DNA from: Erginobacter sp964465735
GTDB taxonomy: Bacteria; Auribacterota; Erginobacteria; Erginobacterales; Erginobacteraceae
Assembly: GCA_964465735.1 (NCBI GenBank)
Contig: CAYXKT010000017.1
Location: 1-29,782, forward strand
Reading direction: 5' to 3'
Length of the DNA: 29,782 bases
The notes under the pieces were generated by a model. The model searched no databases. It saw only the letters and a program-made list of their open reading frames with translations, and was not told where the DNA came from. Every line of letters starts with the position of its first letter. Position 1 is the first letter of the stretch. The position numbers were made by a program, and so were the translations under genes. Below, piece by piece: positions 1 to 7,623 of this stretch.

Positions 1-51
1 TCGGACGCAAAAGATTGGTGCAGTTCGCCGCATAGAATCGCTCAATTTAGG
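1..51 (+). repeat. MITE-like 161-bp palindromic element, copy A (3' 51 bp only)
   Basis: These bases match the last 51 bp (element positions 111-161) of the full copy at 20110-20270 without a mismatch, ending in the inverted terminus TCGCTCAATTTAGG. The other 110 bp lie upstream of the window. If this copy transposed like the other two, its 5-bp target duplication should read TCTTG (52-56) and recur just before the missing left end. It lies downstream of the PpiC gene pair, about 125 bp beyond their last stop codon. Confidence 0.9.
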
Positions 52-61
52 TCTTGGTAAG

Positions 62-103
62 GATCGTTATCGCGATTGATCCCGAAAGTGAAGGGTAACG
101 ATC
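62..103. other. Short intergenic inverted repeat
   Basis: GATCGTTA at 62-69 is matched by TAACGATC at 96-103, an 8-bp perfect stem with a 26-base loop. It lies between the truncated repeat and the stop codon of the minus-strand PpiC gene, so it could shape the 3' end of that transcript. No U-run follows it on the minus strand, so it is not a clear intrinsic terminator. Confidence 0.25.
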
Positions 104-175
104 AGTTATCAACCCCGATAGCAATAGCGATCTGTCTTTTTTACCGGGAAGGAGAAGGGTTTTAAACAGGTCAGG

Positions 176-1123
176 TCATTCCCCCGCCACCACGTGGGCC
201 CGGCCCCTTAACTCTTCGATCCAGGACTGGTAGCGACGTTCGTACTCCTGCCGGAAAAGCTGGTCCTCGATCTCTTCATAGACCTCTTCCAACGGTTTCC
301 GAGAGGCCTCTTTCTTTCCGGCGCAGTAGAGAATATAATAACCCTCGTCGCTCTTGATCAGCCCGCTGTACCCCCCCACCTCAAGCTCGAAGGCAGCCTG
401 ATCGAGCTGGGGCTTCCAATCTCCCTTCTTTATCAGACCAAAGTCACCGCCCTGCTCGGCCCGGGGACCGGTGGAATGGCGTCGGGCCAGTTCGGCGAAG
501 TCGGCCCCGTTTCCCAGTTCCTCCAGCAGCGATTGGGCCAGCTCCCGAGCCGCCTCTCTCCGGGCCGGCGTATCCCCGGATTGGATCAGGATCAGACTGA
601 TCCGAGCCATCTCTCCTTCCCGGTAATCGGATTCGCGGTCCCGGTAATATTCCTTGATCCGGAGGGGAGAGATCGAGATCAGCCCGGTCACCTTCTGGTA
701 CGTCAGGGCCCGGACCTTGTAGCGCTCTTCGAGCATCTTCTTGAACTCTCTCTCCGTAATCCCCTCCATTTTTAGGGCCCGGTCAAACTCTTCCCGGGTC
801 TCAAACCGGCTCCGCTCCTCCTCGAACATCCGCTCCACCTCCATTGGATCCATCCGAAACCCTTCCTGGGACTGGGTCTCCTGGAGGATCAGCTGGTTCT
901 CGATCCAGCTTTCCACCGCCGACACCCGGGCCTGATCCATCCGGCGCTCCAGTTCCGCCCCCCGGAGCGAGAGGTCGTACTGGCTGAAAAGCGGTGCCAG
1001 CATCCGGTTCAGCTCGCCGGTAGTCAGGATGGCGTCGTTGACCCGGGATTCGATCTTCTCCTCGACCGGGGCGGCCAGAAGGAGGAGAGCGGACAATCCG
1101 ATGGAGATCGCGGAGAAGATCAT
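176..1123 (-). CDS. Periplasmic PpiC-type (parvulin) peptidyl-prolyl cis-trans isomerase, SurA-like
   Basis: A 315-residue protein likely to help fold or escort exported proteins by isomerising X-Pro bonds. A hydrophobic N-terminus (about residues 1-19, ending near LLAAP) looks like a signal peptide or anchor. A SurA-like N-terminal helical chaperone region spans about 25-165. One rotamase domain spans about 170-275, with the family pattern ISLILIQ, then GADFAELARRHSTGP, then GGDFGLI and GYYILYCAGK. The start ATG overlaps the stop of the upstream PpiC lipoprotein gene as ATGA, so the two are translationally coupled. SurA itself usually has two rotamase domains; this has one. The fold assignment is secure. 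The substrate, and whether it is truly SurA, are inferred. Confidence 0.85.
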   Translation of the reverse strand: MIFSAISIGLSALLLLAAPVEEKIESRVNDAILTTGELNRMLAPLFSQYDLSLRGAELERRMDQARVSAVESWIENQLILQETQSQEGFRMDPMEVERMFEEERSRFETREEFDRALKMEGITEREFKKMLEERYKVRALTYQKVTGLISISPLRIKEYYRDRESDYREGEMARISLILIQSGDTPARREAARELAQSLLEELGNGADFAELARRHSTGPRAEQGGDFGLIKKGDWKPQLDQAAFELEVGGYSGLIKSDEGYYILYCAGKKEASRKPLEEVYEEIEDQLFRQEYERRYQSWIEELRGRAHVVAGE

Positions 1124-2052
1124 CGGCTTCCCATCTCGGACCCCGGCGCAGAGAACAGGGCCCGGTTCTGCTCGACCTGGAGATGTTCGATGAGATCGTG
1201 ATTCTTCCGGATCGAGCTGGTTTCGGCGAGGGCAGCGCGGACGCTTTCAAATCGGGTCTTCCGCTTTTCCGCCAGCAGGATCGCCGTCACCTCTTGCCGG
1301 CTTTCCTCCAGGGTCTTCTGCCGGGGCGGTTTGAGATCAGTCACTGTCAGAAGATGATAACCGTACTCGGTCCCGATCGGATCGCTGATCTCTCCCCTCG
1401 CCAACTCCCCGGCCGCAATCCGAAACTCGGGGAGGATCTGTTCCTCCCGGAAATAACCAAGATCTCCGGACCGGACCGCGCTCGAGCCGTCCGAGACCTC
1501 CTGGGCCAGTTCGGCGAAATCCGCCCCGCCTTCCAACTGAATTTTTATCTCCCGGACCCGCTCGATGACCTCCTCCTCACTTTCGTCCTCCCCGGGCCGG
1601 ATCAGGATATGGCTGAGCCGGATCAGCTCGGGGACAGCAAAAAGTTCCCGGTGAGCGGCCCAGAACTCCTCCACCTCGGCCGGGGAGACAGCAGGGACGG
1701 TAAGAACTTCTTGGCCAAGCAGCTTTTCCACCATCAGCTGTTCCCGATAACGCTCCACTTCCCGGCGCAGGTCCTCATCCCGGTCAACCTTCCGACGCCG
1801 AGCCTCCAGCAGGAAGAGTCTTTCCGCGATCATATCGTCGAGAAACCGCTCCACTCTCTCCGGAGGAACTCCGGGAGATGGCGGAGGCTGATTGGTCCAT
1901 TCCCGGCGGAAATCATCTAAGGAAATCGAAAGGCCGTCAACCCGGGCCAGAATATTTTCCCCGCTCTCCTCCCGACCGCAACCGGCCAGAAAGCCCGCCC
2001 CCAGGGAAACAATCGCCGCTACGCAAAAAACCAGAATCAACCTCTGTCTCAT
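1120..2052 (-). CDS. PpiC-type peptidyl-prolyl isomerase lipoprotein
   Basis: A 310-residue protein with a lipoprotein signal: basic start MRQR, a hydrophobic stretch, and lipobox LAGC with Cys25 as the lipidated residue. A helical N-terminal region (about 30-140) is followed by a parvulin rotamase domain (about 143-245; LSHILIRPGED, GADFAELAQEVSDG, SGDLGYF, EYGYHLLTVTD). It resembles PrsA or PpiD-like foldases held at a membrane. A strong Shine-Dalgarno AGGAGG lies 7 bases before the ATG. It is the first gene of a two-gene unit and overlaps the next isomerase by 4 bp (ATGA). Two paralogous foldases side by side suggest a division of labour in envelope protein folding. Lgt, which would lipidate it, is encoded at 16193. 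Confidence 0.87.
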   Translation of the reverse strand: MRQRLILVFCVAAIVSLGAGFLAGCGREESGENILARVDGLSISLDDFRREWTNQPPPSPGVPPERVERFLDDMIAERLFLLEARRRKVDRDEDLRREVERYREQLMVEKLLGQEVLTVPAVSPAEVEEFWAAHRELFAVPELIRLSHILIRPGEDESEEEVIERVREIKIQLEGGADFAELAQEVSDGSSAVRSGDLGYFREEQILPEFRIAAGELARGEISDPIGTEYGYHLLTVTDLKPPRQKTLEESRQEVTAILLAEKRKTRFESVRAALAETSSIRKNHDLIEHLQVEQNRALFSAPGSEMGSR

Positions 2053-2306
2053 CTTACGCCTCCTGCTTCCACGACTCGTTCATTCCTCACATTTAACCAC
2101 CAGGATACTATAGGGAATAACGGAGAAAGACTCCGCCCGAACAATCTTTTATTCCTCAATCTTCCCGGTGGTCACATAATTTTTGTCGGCCATCGCTCCG
2201 GGACCGCTTGGCTCCGGGCGTTAGCTAACTTTATAACAACCCGGGCGGCAGAATTCAACTTTTTTCCCTCTGCCGTCTTTCCTTTCGCCTTTTCCTCGCC
2301 ACACTC

Positions 2307-2335
2307 TTGACAGATCGCCGGATTTGCTTTAGATT
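2307..2335 (+). promoter_or_regulatory. Promoter of tRNA-Leu
   Basis: A perfect -35 box TTGACA (2307-2312), a 17-bp spacer and a -10 box TAGATT (2330-2335, 4 of 6 matches) precede the tRNA. Transcription would start near 2342, about 7 bases before the mature tRNA 5' end, as is usual for short tRNA leaders. Confidence 0.6.
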
Positions 2336-2348
2336 GTCTTCTCAATCC

Positions 2349-2432
2349 GCCGAAGTGGTGAAACTGGCAGACACGCATGGTTCAGGGCCATGTGAGGGCA
2401 ACCTCGTGGGGGTTCGAATCCCCCCTTCGGCA
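2349..2432 (+). tRNA. tRNA-Leu (anticodon CAG)
   Basis: An 84-nt class II tRNA. The acceptor stem GCCGAAG (2349-2355) pairs with CTTCGGC (2425-2431), with discriminator A at 2432. The anticodon stem CATGG/CCATG (2376-2380, 2388-2392) closes the loop TTCAGGG, with anticodon CAG at 2383-2385, reading CUG. The long variable arm forms GAGG-GCAA-CCTC, and the T arm is GGGGG-TTCGAAT-CCCCC. The 3' CCA is not encoded (TTT follows), so CCA must be added after RNase Z cleavage; an RNase Z gene lies at 28479. The 3' end is one base from the stop codon of the convergent uvrC gene. Confidence 0.97.
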
Positions 2433-2433
2433 T

Positions 2434-4257
2434 TTACTCCCCCCCGGCCGGTTTCAAGTCGGCAATAATCTTCTCCCCCAACCGCCGACTGATCCCCTTG
2501 ACCTCAGCCAGTTCTTTTACAGTCGCCGCACGGATCCCGGCCACCGACTCGAACCGCTCCAGAAGCCGCTGCCGGAGAACCGGGCCGATCCCCGCCACCC
2601 GGTCCAACGGGGAGGAGAGGCTCTTCTCCCGGCGCAGCTTCCGGTGGTAAGTAACCGCGAAACGGTGAGCTTCGTCCCGAGCCCGGCAGAGCAGGAGAAG
2701 TGCCGGCGAACCGGGGCGCAGATTGACCGGATTCTTTCTCCCGGGGATAAAAACCCGATCCCGGACCGTCCGGCTCGAGGAGAGGCGCTTCTCCTCGGCC
2801 AATGCGACCACATCGGGGTATTCCGCCCCGAGTTCTTCCCGGACCCGAAGGGCGGCATTGAGCTGCCCTTTGCCTCCGTCAACCACGATCAGATCCGGCC
2901 AGGACCCGTCCGCCGCAGCCCGCTTCAGCCGACGGCCAAGAACCTCGGCGAGCATCGCGTAATCATCGGGGGTCTCCTTGAGCCGGATCCGGTAGCGCCG
3001 ATAGTCGGCGGGGGATTTTTCCCCACCCCGGAAGACCGCCTTCGCCCCCACCGCCTCCCGGCCCCCGAAGTTGGAGATATCGAAGACTTCAATGACCTCC
3101 GGGCGGCGGCGGAGCCCGAGTTTCTCCCGCAATGTTTCCAGGATTTCCCGGGGCCCAGGGACGGCAATCCGCTGGGCCAGAGCGACTTGGGCGTTCTTTT
3201 TTGCCAGTTCAAGCCAGCCCCGCTTCATCCCCCGCCGGGGAACGGTCAATGCTACCGGCCCGTTCTTCCGCTCCCGGAGAATCTCTTGGAGGACTTCGGC
3301 CGAGGCCGGGGTGAAAGGGAGGATGATCTCGTCGGGGGGGAGGTTCGCTCCCTCGTAGAACTGGAGCAAGAAGATTTCCAGGGTCGAGACCGGATCGGGG
3401 AAGAGAGAGTCAAAGAAAAAATTCCGGCCATCCTGCATCCTCCCTCTCCGGATGGAGAGGACCTGAAAAACCGAGCCGTCCGGACTGCTCTCCAGGGCGA
3501 TCACATCCCGGTCCCGGGGATCGACCCGGTTGATCTTCTGCTTCTCCAGTGTCTGCTCAATCGCCTGGATCCGGTCCCGGGTCCGGGCCGCCGCCTCGTA
3601 GCGCAGCTCCCCAGCCTCGGCTTTCAGGCGACGGCGGAGGTCACGGAGAAGTTCCCCGGCCCGCCCCTGGAGGAAGAGAATCAGGTTATCGATGATCTCG
3701 CGATACTCTTCCGGGGATATTTTTCCCCGGCAGGGGGCCGGGCAGCGGCCGATCTGGTGATAGAGACAGGGCCGGGACCGGCAGCGAAAGACATTGTCGG
3801 AGCAGATCCGGTAAGGAAAGATCTTCTGGAGGAAACGCAGCGTCTGCTTCAGGGAATAGCCGGCGACATAAGGGCCGAAATACAGCGCCCCGTCTGCTTT
3901 GACCCGGCGGACAAGGACCGGCCGGGGGAAAGGGACCCGAAGATCGATCCGGATACTGAGATATGTCTTATCATCCCGAAAATAGACATTGTAGCGGGGG
4001 CGGTGTTTCTTGATCAGGTTGTTCTCCAGGATCAGGGCCTCCTTCCCGGTATCGGTGACCAGGAAGTCAACGGAGTCAACCCGGGCCCGGAGCCGGGGGA
4101 TCTGGGGACGGTTGTCCCCGGTGGGACGGAGGTAACTGCCGACCCGGGAACGGAGATTGTCCGCCTTCCCCACGTAGAGGACCTGGCCGGAAGAGTCCTT
4201 CATCAGATAGACGCCGGGGAGTGTGGGGAGTCTCTGGATATGTTCTTTATTCAGCAT
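2434..4257 (-). CDS. uvrC: Excinuclease ABC subunit C
   Basis: The 607-residue dual nuclease of nucleotide excision repair, which cuts the damaged strand 3' and then 5' of the lesion in the UvrB-DNA complex. The N-terminal GIY-YIG nuclease starts at PGVYLMKD (14-21) with YVGKADNLRSRV. A Cys-containing segment follows (RICSDNVFRC and SRPCLYHQIGRCPAPC). A UVR helical hairpin that binds UvrB lies near 200-235. The C-terminal RNase H-like nuclease shows EVFDISNFGG and DLIVVDGGKGQ, each with a catalytic-type Asp. A double helix-hairpin-helix (VAGIGPVL, VKGISRRLG) closes the protein at about 545-605. Length is normal for the family. Its 3' end abuts tRNA-Leu head-on. uvrB lies 233 bp upstream on the same strand, beyond a palindromic repeat, and uvrA is not in the window. 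Confidence 0.98.
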   Translation of the reverse strand: MLNKEHIQRLPTLPGVYLMKDSSGQVLYVGKADNLRSRVGSYLRPTGDNRPQIPRLRARVDSVDFLVTDTGKEALILENNLIKKHRPRYNVYFRDDKTYLSIRIDLRVPFPRPVLVRRVKADGALYFGPYVAGYSLKQTLRFLQKIFPYRICSDNVFRCRSRPCLYHQIGRCPAPCRGKISPEEYREIIDNLILFLQGRAGELLRDLRRRLKAEAGELRYEAAARTRDRIQAIEQTLEKQKINRVDPRDRDVIALESSPDGSVFQVLSIRRGRMQDGRNFFFDSLFPDPVSTLEIFLLQFYEGANLPPDEIILPFTPASAEVLQEILRERKNGPVALTVPRRGMKRGWLELAKKNAQVALAQRIAVPGPREILETLREKLGLRRRPEVIEVFDISNFGGREAVGAKAVFRGGEKSPADYRRYRIRLKETPDDYAMLAEVLGRRLKRAAADGSWPDLIVVDGGKGQLNAALRVREELGAEYPDVVALAEEKRLSSSRTVRDRVFIPGRKNPVNLRPGSPALLLLCRARDEAHRFAVTYHRKLRREKSLSSPLDRVAGIGPVLRQRLLERFESVAGIRAATVKELAEVKGISRRLGEKIIADLKPAGGE

Positions 4258-4335
4258 CGTAATTACGGAGTTTCACCAGCGGATCGCCGATTCCTATCGG
4301 GTTGATAAATAGCGTTTGAACAAAAGCCTTAGAAG

Positions 4336-4456
4336 CCGGGTTATGGCGAAAAGGGACGACGGAGCAATCTGTTTATTTCGCGAGAAGATTGCTTCATCAA
4401 TCCATTCGCCGCAATGACAAATTCTATGTGATTTAAGGTTTTTTGTTCAGACACTG
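4336..4456 (-). repeat. 120-bp palindromic intergenic repeat, copy 1
   Basis: Read on the minus strand it begins CAGTGTCTGAACAAAA and ends near CCATAACCCGG. It aligns over its whole length to 21161-21280 at about 75% identity. Its core is an inverted repeat (arms about 4341-4370 and 4386-4417) with the signature GTCATTGC...GAAGCAATCT. From memory, palindromes with this signature are scattered through many uncultured bacterial genomes. It fills most of the 233-bp gap between the uvrB stop and the uvrC start and could fold in a uvrB-uvrC readthrough transcript. Confidence 0.75.
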
Positions 4457-4490
4457 AATATGTCAAGAGAGTACCGGACCGGTAGGCGCC

Positions 4491-6530
4491 CTACCCCAGG
4501 CCCAGATCGAGTTCCTGGAGACGCAGCCAGCGGTCGCGGACCACGGCGGCCTCCTCGAACTTAAACTCCCGGGCCAGTTTCCGCATCTCCTGCTCCAGTT
4601 CCCGCACCTTCCGAGCGGTCTCTTTCGGATCGAGGTATCCCCCCTCCCCTTCGGCAATTGCCGGCGGCCGGACATAATCGGCCTCATAGATGGAGTGGAG
4701 GACATCCGAGATATCCTTCCGGATCGACTCCGGAGTAATTCCGTGTTCCCGGTTGTAGGCATCCTGGATCTTCCGCCGCCGGCCGGTCTCGGCGATCGCC
4801 CCCTCCATCGCCGCGGTCCTTTTCGACGCGTACATCAAGACTTTTCCCTCAAGGTTCCGGGCCGCCCGGCCGCAGGTCTGGACCAGGGAGCGTTCCGAGC
4901 GGAGAAAACCCTCCCGGTCGGCGTCAAGGATCGCCACCAGGGAGACCTCGGGGAGATCAAGCCCTTCCCGCAGAAGGTTGATCCCGATCAGGACATCGAA
5001 CTCCCCCCGCCTCAGGTCCCGGATAATCTCCGACCGTTCCAGGGTGGTGATATCGCTGTGGAGGTATTTGACCAGGACCCCCTTCTCCCGGTAGTACTCG
5101 CTTAAGTGCTCGGCCAGCCGTTTGGTCAGGGTGGTGACCAGGACCCGTTCCCCCCGTTTCACTCGAACCCGGATCTCCTGCAGCAGATCGTCAACCTGGT
5201 TCTCCGCCGGCCGGACCAGGATCTCGGGATCAATCAGACCGGTCGGCCGGATGATCTGCTCCACCACCACCCCACCGGACTTCTCCCGCTCATAGTCGGC
5301 CGGGGTGGCCGAGACATAGACCGCCTGGTTGACCCGGTCTTCAAACTCGGAGAAGTTCAGGGGCCGGTTGTCGAGGGCGGAGGGGAGCCGGAACCCATAG
5401 CGGACCAGGGTCCGCTTCCGGGCCCGGTCTCCCCGGAACATCCCCCCGATCTGGGGGATCGAGATATGGCTTTCGTCAATAAAGAGGAGATAATCGTCGG
5501 GGAAGTAATCGAGCAGAGTGGACGGCGGGGACCCGGCCAGACGGCCGTCCAGATGCCGGGAATAGTTCTCGATCCCGGAACAGAACCCGGCCTCCTCGAT
5601 CATCTCCAGATCGAAGCGGGTCCGGGTCTCCAGCCGTTGGGCCTCCAGAAGCCGGCCCCGGGCTTTTAGAAACTTCAGACGCCCGGCGAGTTCCTCCCGG
5701 ATCGCCGCCATCGCCCGCTGGAGGCTTTCCTGATCGGCGACATAATGGCTGGCCGGATAGATCAGTTCCCGCTCCCGAGTCTCCAGCAGTTTGCTTCTCA
5801 ACGGATCGATATAACTCAACCGCTCGATCTCATCGCCCCAGAACTCGACCCGGAGCACCCGGTCGGCTTCATAGACCGGGAAAATTTCCACGGTATCGCC
5901 CCGAACCCGGAAGGTACCGCGATGAAGATCGAGATCGTTTCTCTCATACTGAATCCCGATCAGATCCTGGAGCAATCGGCGACGGGGAAGCTCCATTCCG
6001 ATCTTCAGTTCGACCACCTGCTCCCGATATTGTTCCGGTGAGCCTAAACCGTAGATACAGGAGACGGAGGCCACGATGATCACGTCACGACGGCTCCAGA
6101 GAGAGTAAGTGGCCCGGTGCCGCATCCGATCGATCTGCTCGTTGATGGCCGAGTCCTTCTCGATAAATGTATCGCTGGCCGGGATATAAGCTTCCGGCTG
6201 ATAGTAGTCGTAGTAACTGACAAAGTATCCAACCGCGTTCTCCGGAAAAAGCGCCTTGAACTCGCCGTAAAGCTGGCCGGCCAGAGTCTTGTTGGGAGCG
6301 ATGATCAGACTGGGCCGGCCCAGGGCGGCGATCACGTTGGCCATAGTAAACGTCTTACCCGATCCGGTCACACCGAGCAGGGTCTGATCTCGCTTCCCCT
6401 CCCGGATCCCCCGGACCAGCTCGCCGATTGCCCGGGGTTGGTCGCCCTGGGGCTGATAGTCCGCGCGGAGCTTGAAGGGACGGTCTTCGGGTTCGGTATT
6501 CAAAGTTTTTTGGGTAGTATCATTCATCAC
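4491..6530 (-). CDS. uvrB: Excinuclease ABC subunit B
   Basis: The 679-residue helicase-like damage-verification subunit of nucleotide excision repair, which takes DNA from UvrA and recruits UvrC. Visible are Walker A GVTGSGKT (53-60), the beta-hairpin region with YYDYYQPEAYIP (about 105-120) that clamps DNA, the Walker B/DEAD-like LFIDESH, helicase motifs SATPADYE and GINLLREGLDLPEV, the QTCGRAARN motif, and a C-terminal UVR domain (about 640-675, EFKFEEAAVVRDRW) that pairs with UvrC. The first codon is GTG, directly followed by ATG at 6527, which is an equally good start; GGGAGA lies upstream. Length is typical. The gene diverges from the secreted-protein gene at 6685. Confidence 0.98.
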   Translation of the reverse strand: MMNDTTQKTLNTEPEDRPFKLRADYQPQGDQPRAIGELVRGIREGKRDQTLLGVTGSGKTFTMANVIAALGRPSLIIAPNKTLAGQLYGEFKALFPENAVGYFVSYYDYYQPEAYIPASDTFIEKDSAINEQIDRMRHRATYSLWSRRDVIIVASVSCIYGLGSPEQYREQVVELKIGMELPRRRLLQDLIGIQYERNDLDLHRGTFRVRGDTVEIFPVYEADRVLRVEFWGDEIERLSYIDPLRSKLLETRERELIYPASHYVADQESLQRAMAAIREELAGRLKFLKARGRLLEAQRLETRTRFDLEMIEEAGFCSGIENYSRHLDGRLAGSPPSTLLDYFPDDYLLFIDESHISIPQIGGMFRGDRARKRTLVRYGFRLPSALDNRPLNFSEFEDRVNQAVYVSATPADYEREKSGGVVVEQIIRPTGLIDPEILVRPAENQVDDLLQEIRVRVKRGERVLVTTLTKRLAEHLSEYYREKGVLVKYLHSDITTLERSEIIRDLRRGEFDVLIGINLLREGLDLPEVSLVAILDADREGFLRSERSLVQTCGRAARNLEGKVLMYASKRTAAMEGAIAETGRRRKIQDAYNREHGITPESIRKDISDVLHSIYEADYVRPPAIAEGEGGYLDPKETARKVRELEQEMRKLAREFKFEEAAVVRDRWLRLQELDLGLG

Positions 6531-6605
6531 CGGATTATTTCTCCCGCTATCAGGAAATATTTTAACCCATTTTCCTTCGGCCGGCCAGGCGGGATAATAT
6601 TTTCA

Positions 6606-6634
6606 TTGGCGGGAAGACAAAGAATTGTTATATT
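6606..6634 (+). promoter_or_regulatory. Promoter of the WxxGxW repeat protein gene
   Basis: TTGGCG (6606-6611, 4 of 6 to the -35 consensus), a 17-bp spacer and TATATT (6629-6634, 5 of 6 to the -10 consensus). The predicted start near 6641 gives a 5' leader of about 44 bases before the ATG at 6685. The position also argues against using any in-frame start upstream of 6641 for that gene. Confidence 0.5.
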
Positions 6635-6684
6635 TATTATCTGGATCCATCTCAAAACGATCATTATCCTTCAGGGAGAATAAT

Positions 6685-7266
6685 ATGAGAACACTGGTAC
6701 TCACCACCCTGGTCTTAGCCACAGTCAGCTTTCTCTTTCCCGCCTTTTTGGTCTTTGCCGATCCCGGTTACAGCCAAAAAATTACCGCTCGTAATCTCCG
6801 GGGGAGGGATCTGGTCCGAGAACCGGATCTGCGGATCAGCGAGACTGTGTCCGTCCCCGGCTTCTGGCGGCCCCGGCACCGATCCGGTTACCACTGGATC
6901 GAAGCCGCGCAGGATGACGCCGGCCGCTGGCACGCCGGTTACTGGGAGCCCCGGGGGCTGGAGAGCCGGGAAGTGAAGATCACCCGCCCGGGTTACTGGG
7001 GACCCGCCGGGCGCTACGGACATATCTGGATCAAGAACGCGGAAAGACTCGACCACTACCGGGCCGGTTCCTGGCAGCTAATGAACTCCTTTGAGCTCCG
7101 CGAGGAACCCCGGGAGTGGGTGCCCGGATATTGGAACCGGAGACGCTGGGTCCCCGGTTACTGGCGGGCCCCGAAAAAAGAGGGATATATCTGGGTCGAG
7201 GGCTATTTCCGATCGGACGGCCGCCGGCAGGAAGCCGGCTGGGTAGAAGCCCCGGATCAGGGTTAA
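6685..7266 (+). CDS. Secreted WxxGxW/YxxxGYW repeat protein
   Basis: A 193-residue exported protein of unknown function. The start ATG at 6685 is chosen because it follows AGGGAGAA and begins a clear signal peptide (MRTLVLTTLVLATVSFLFPA, likely cut after VFA near residue 25). An in-frame reading further upstream would start inside the predicted promoter. The mature part is built of aromatic repeats: VPGFWRP, GYHWIEA, HAGYWEP, RPGYWGP, GHIWIKN, RAGSWQL, VPGYWNR, VPGYWRAP, GYIWVEGYF and EAGWVEAP. This pattern is seen in the WxxGxW/YXWGXW repeat families of envelope proteins. No catalytic residues are apparent; a structural or binding role in the periplasm or outer surface is inferred. Its stop overlaps the stop of the convergent gene by 4 bp. 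Confidence 0.8.
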   Translation: MRTLVLTTLVLATVSFLFPAFLVFADPGYSQKITARNLRGRDLVREPDLRISETVSVPGFWRPRHRSGYHWIEAAQDDAGRWHAGYWEPRGLESREVKITRPGYWGPAGRYGHIWIKNAERLDHYRAGSWQLMNSFELREEPREWVPGYWNRRRWVPGYWRAPKKEGYIWVEGYFRSDGRRQEAGWVEAPDQG

Positions 7267-7607
7267 AAGAACGCCTTCCAGATTATGCAGACTACCCCGA
7301 TCAGAGCAAGCGCCGCGCCCCCGATCAGCAACCGCCGACGGCGGACCAGATCGCTGGAGAACTTGTGATGAGCAATGGTCTGAAAAGAACCGGCGCTCAA
7401 ATAGCTGGCCAGCCTTCGGCTGGAACTATCTTCTCCCGGCCGGGATTTATCCTTCCCTGATCCCCTGCCCGGAAACCGGGAGCCGGCCAGCCGCCGCTCC
7501 CTTCGGGCTAACCGCTGACAGACCCGAATCTCCCGGGAGACCGCCTTCAGCTCCCGCTCCACTTCCGAGATCTGGGCTTCGAGGTGAGTTTTTCGCCCGA
7601 TACGCAT
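7263..7607 (-). CDS. Small tail-anchored coiled-coil membrane protein
   Basis: A 114-residue protein I do not recognise. Residues about 5-42 form a charged heptad-like helix (HLEAQISEVERELKAVSREI). A basic, Ser/Gly-rich linker (about 43-88) follows, then one transmembrane helix at the very C-terminus (about 91-112, LIGGAALALIGVVCIIWKAF). There is no signal peptide, so the N-terminal part probably faces the cytoplasm. The ribosome site is weak. It starts 16 bases after the stop of the gene at 7624, which has the same architecture (coiled coil, linker, C-terminal helix), so the two probably form an operon and perhaps a complex. Confidence 0.65.
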   Translation of the reverse strand: MRIGRKTHLEAQISEVERELKAVSREIRVCQRLARRERRLAGSRFPGRGSGKDKSRPGEDSSSRRLASYLSAGSFQTIAHHKFSSDLVRRRRLLIGGAALALIGVVCIIWKAFF

Positions 7608-7623
7608 AATCCGCTATCCCACA

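Noticed and set aside
2377..4305. A 642-codon open frame on the plus strand opposite uvrC
   Set aside because: It begins inside the tRNA-Leu gene and mirrors uvrC. Its Pro/Gly/Asp/Arg-rich composition is what the antisense of a GC-rich gene gives. No domain is recognisable.
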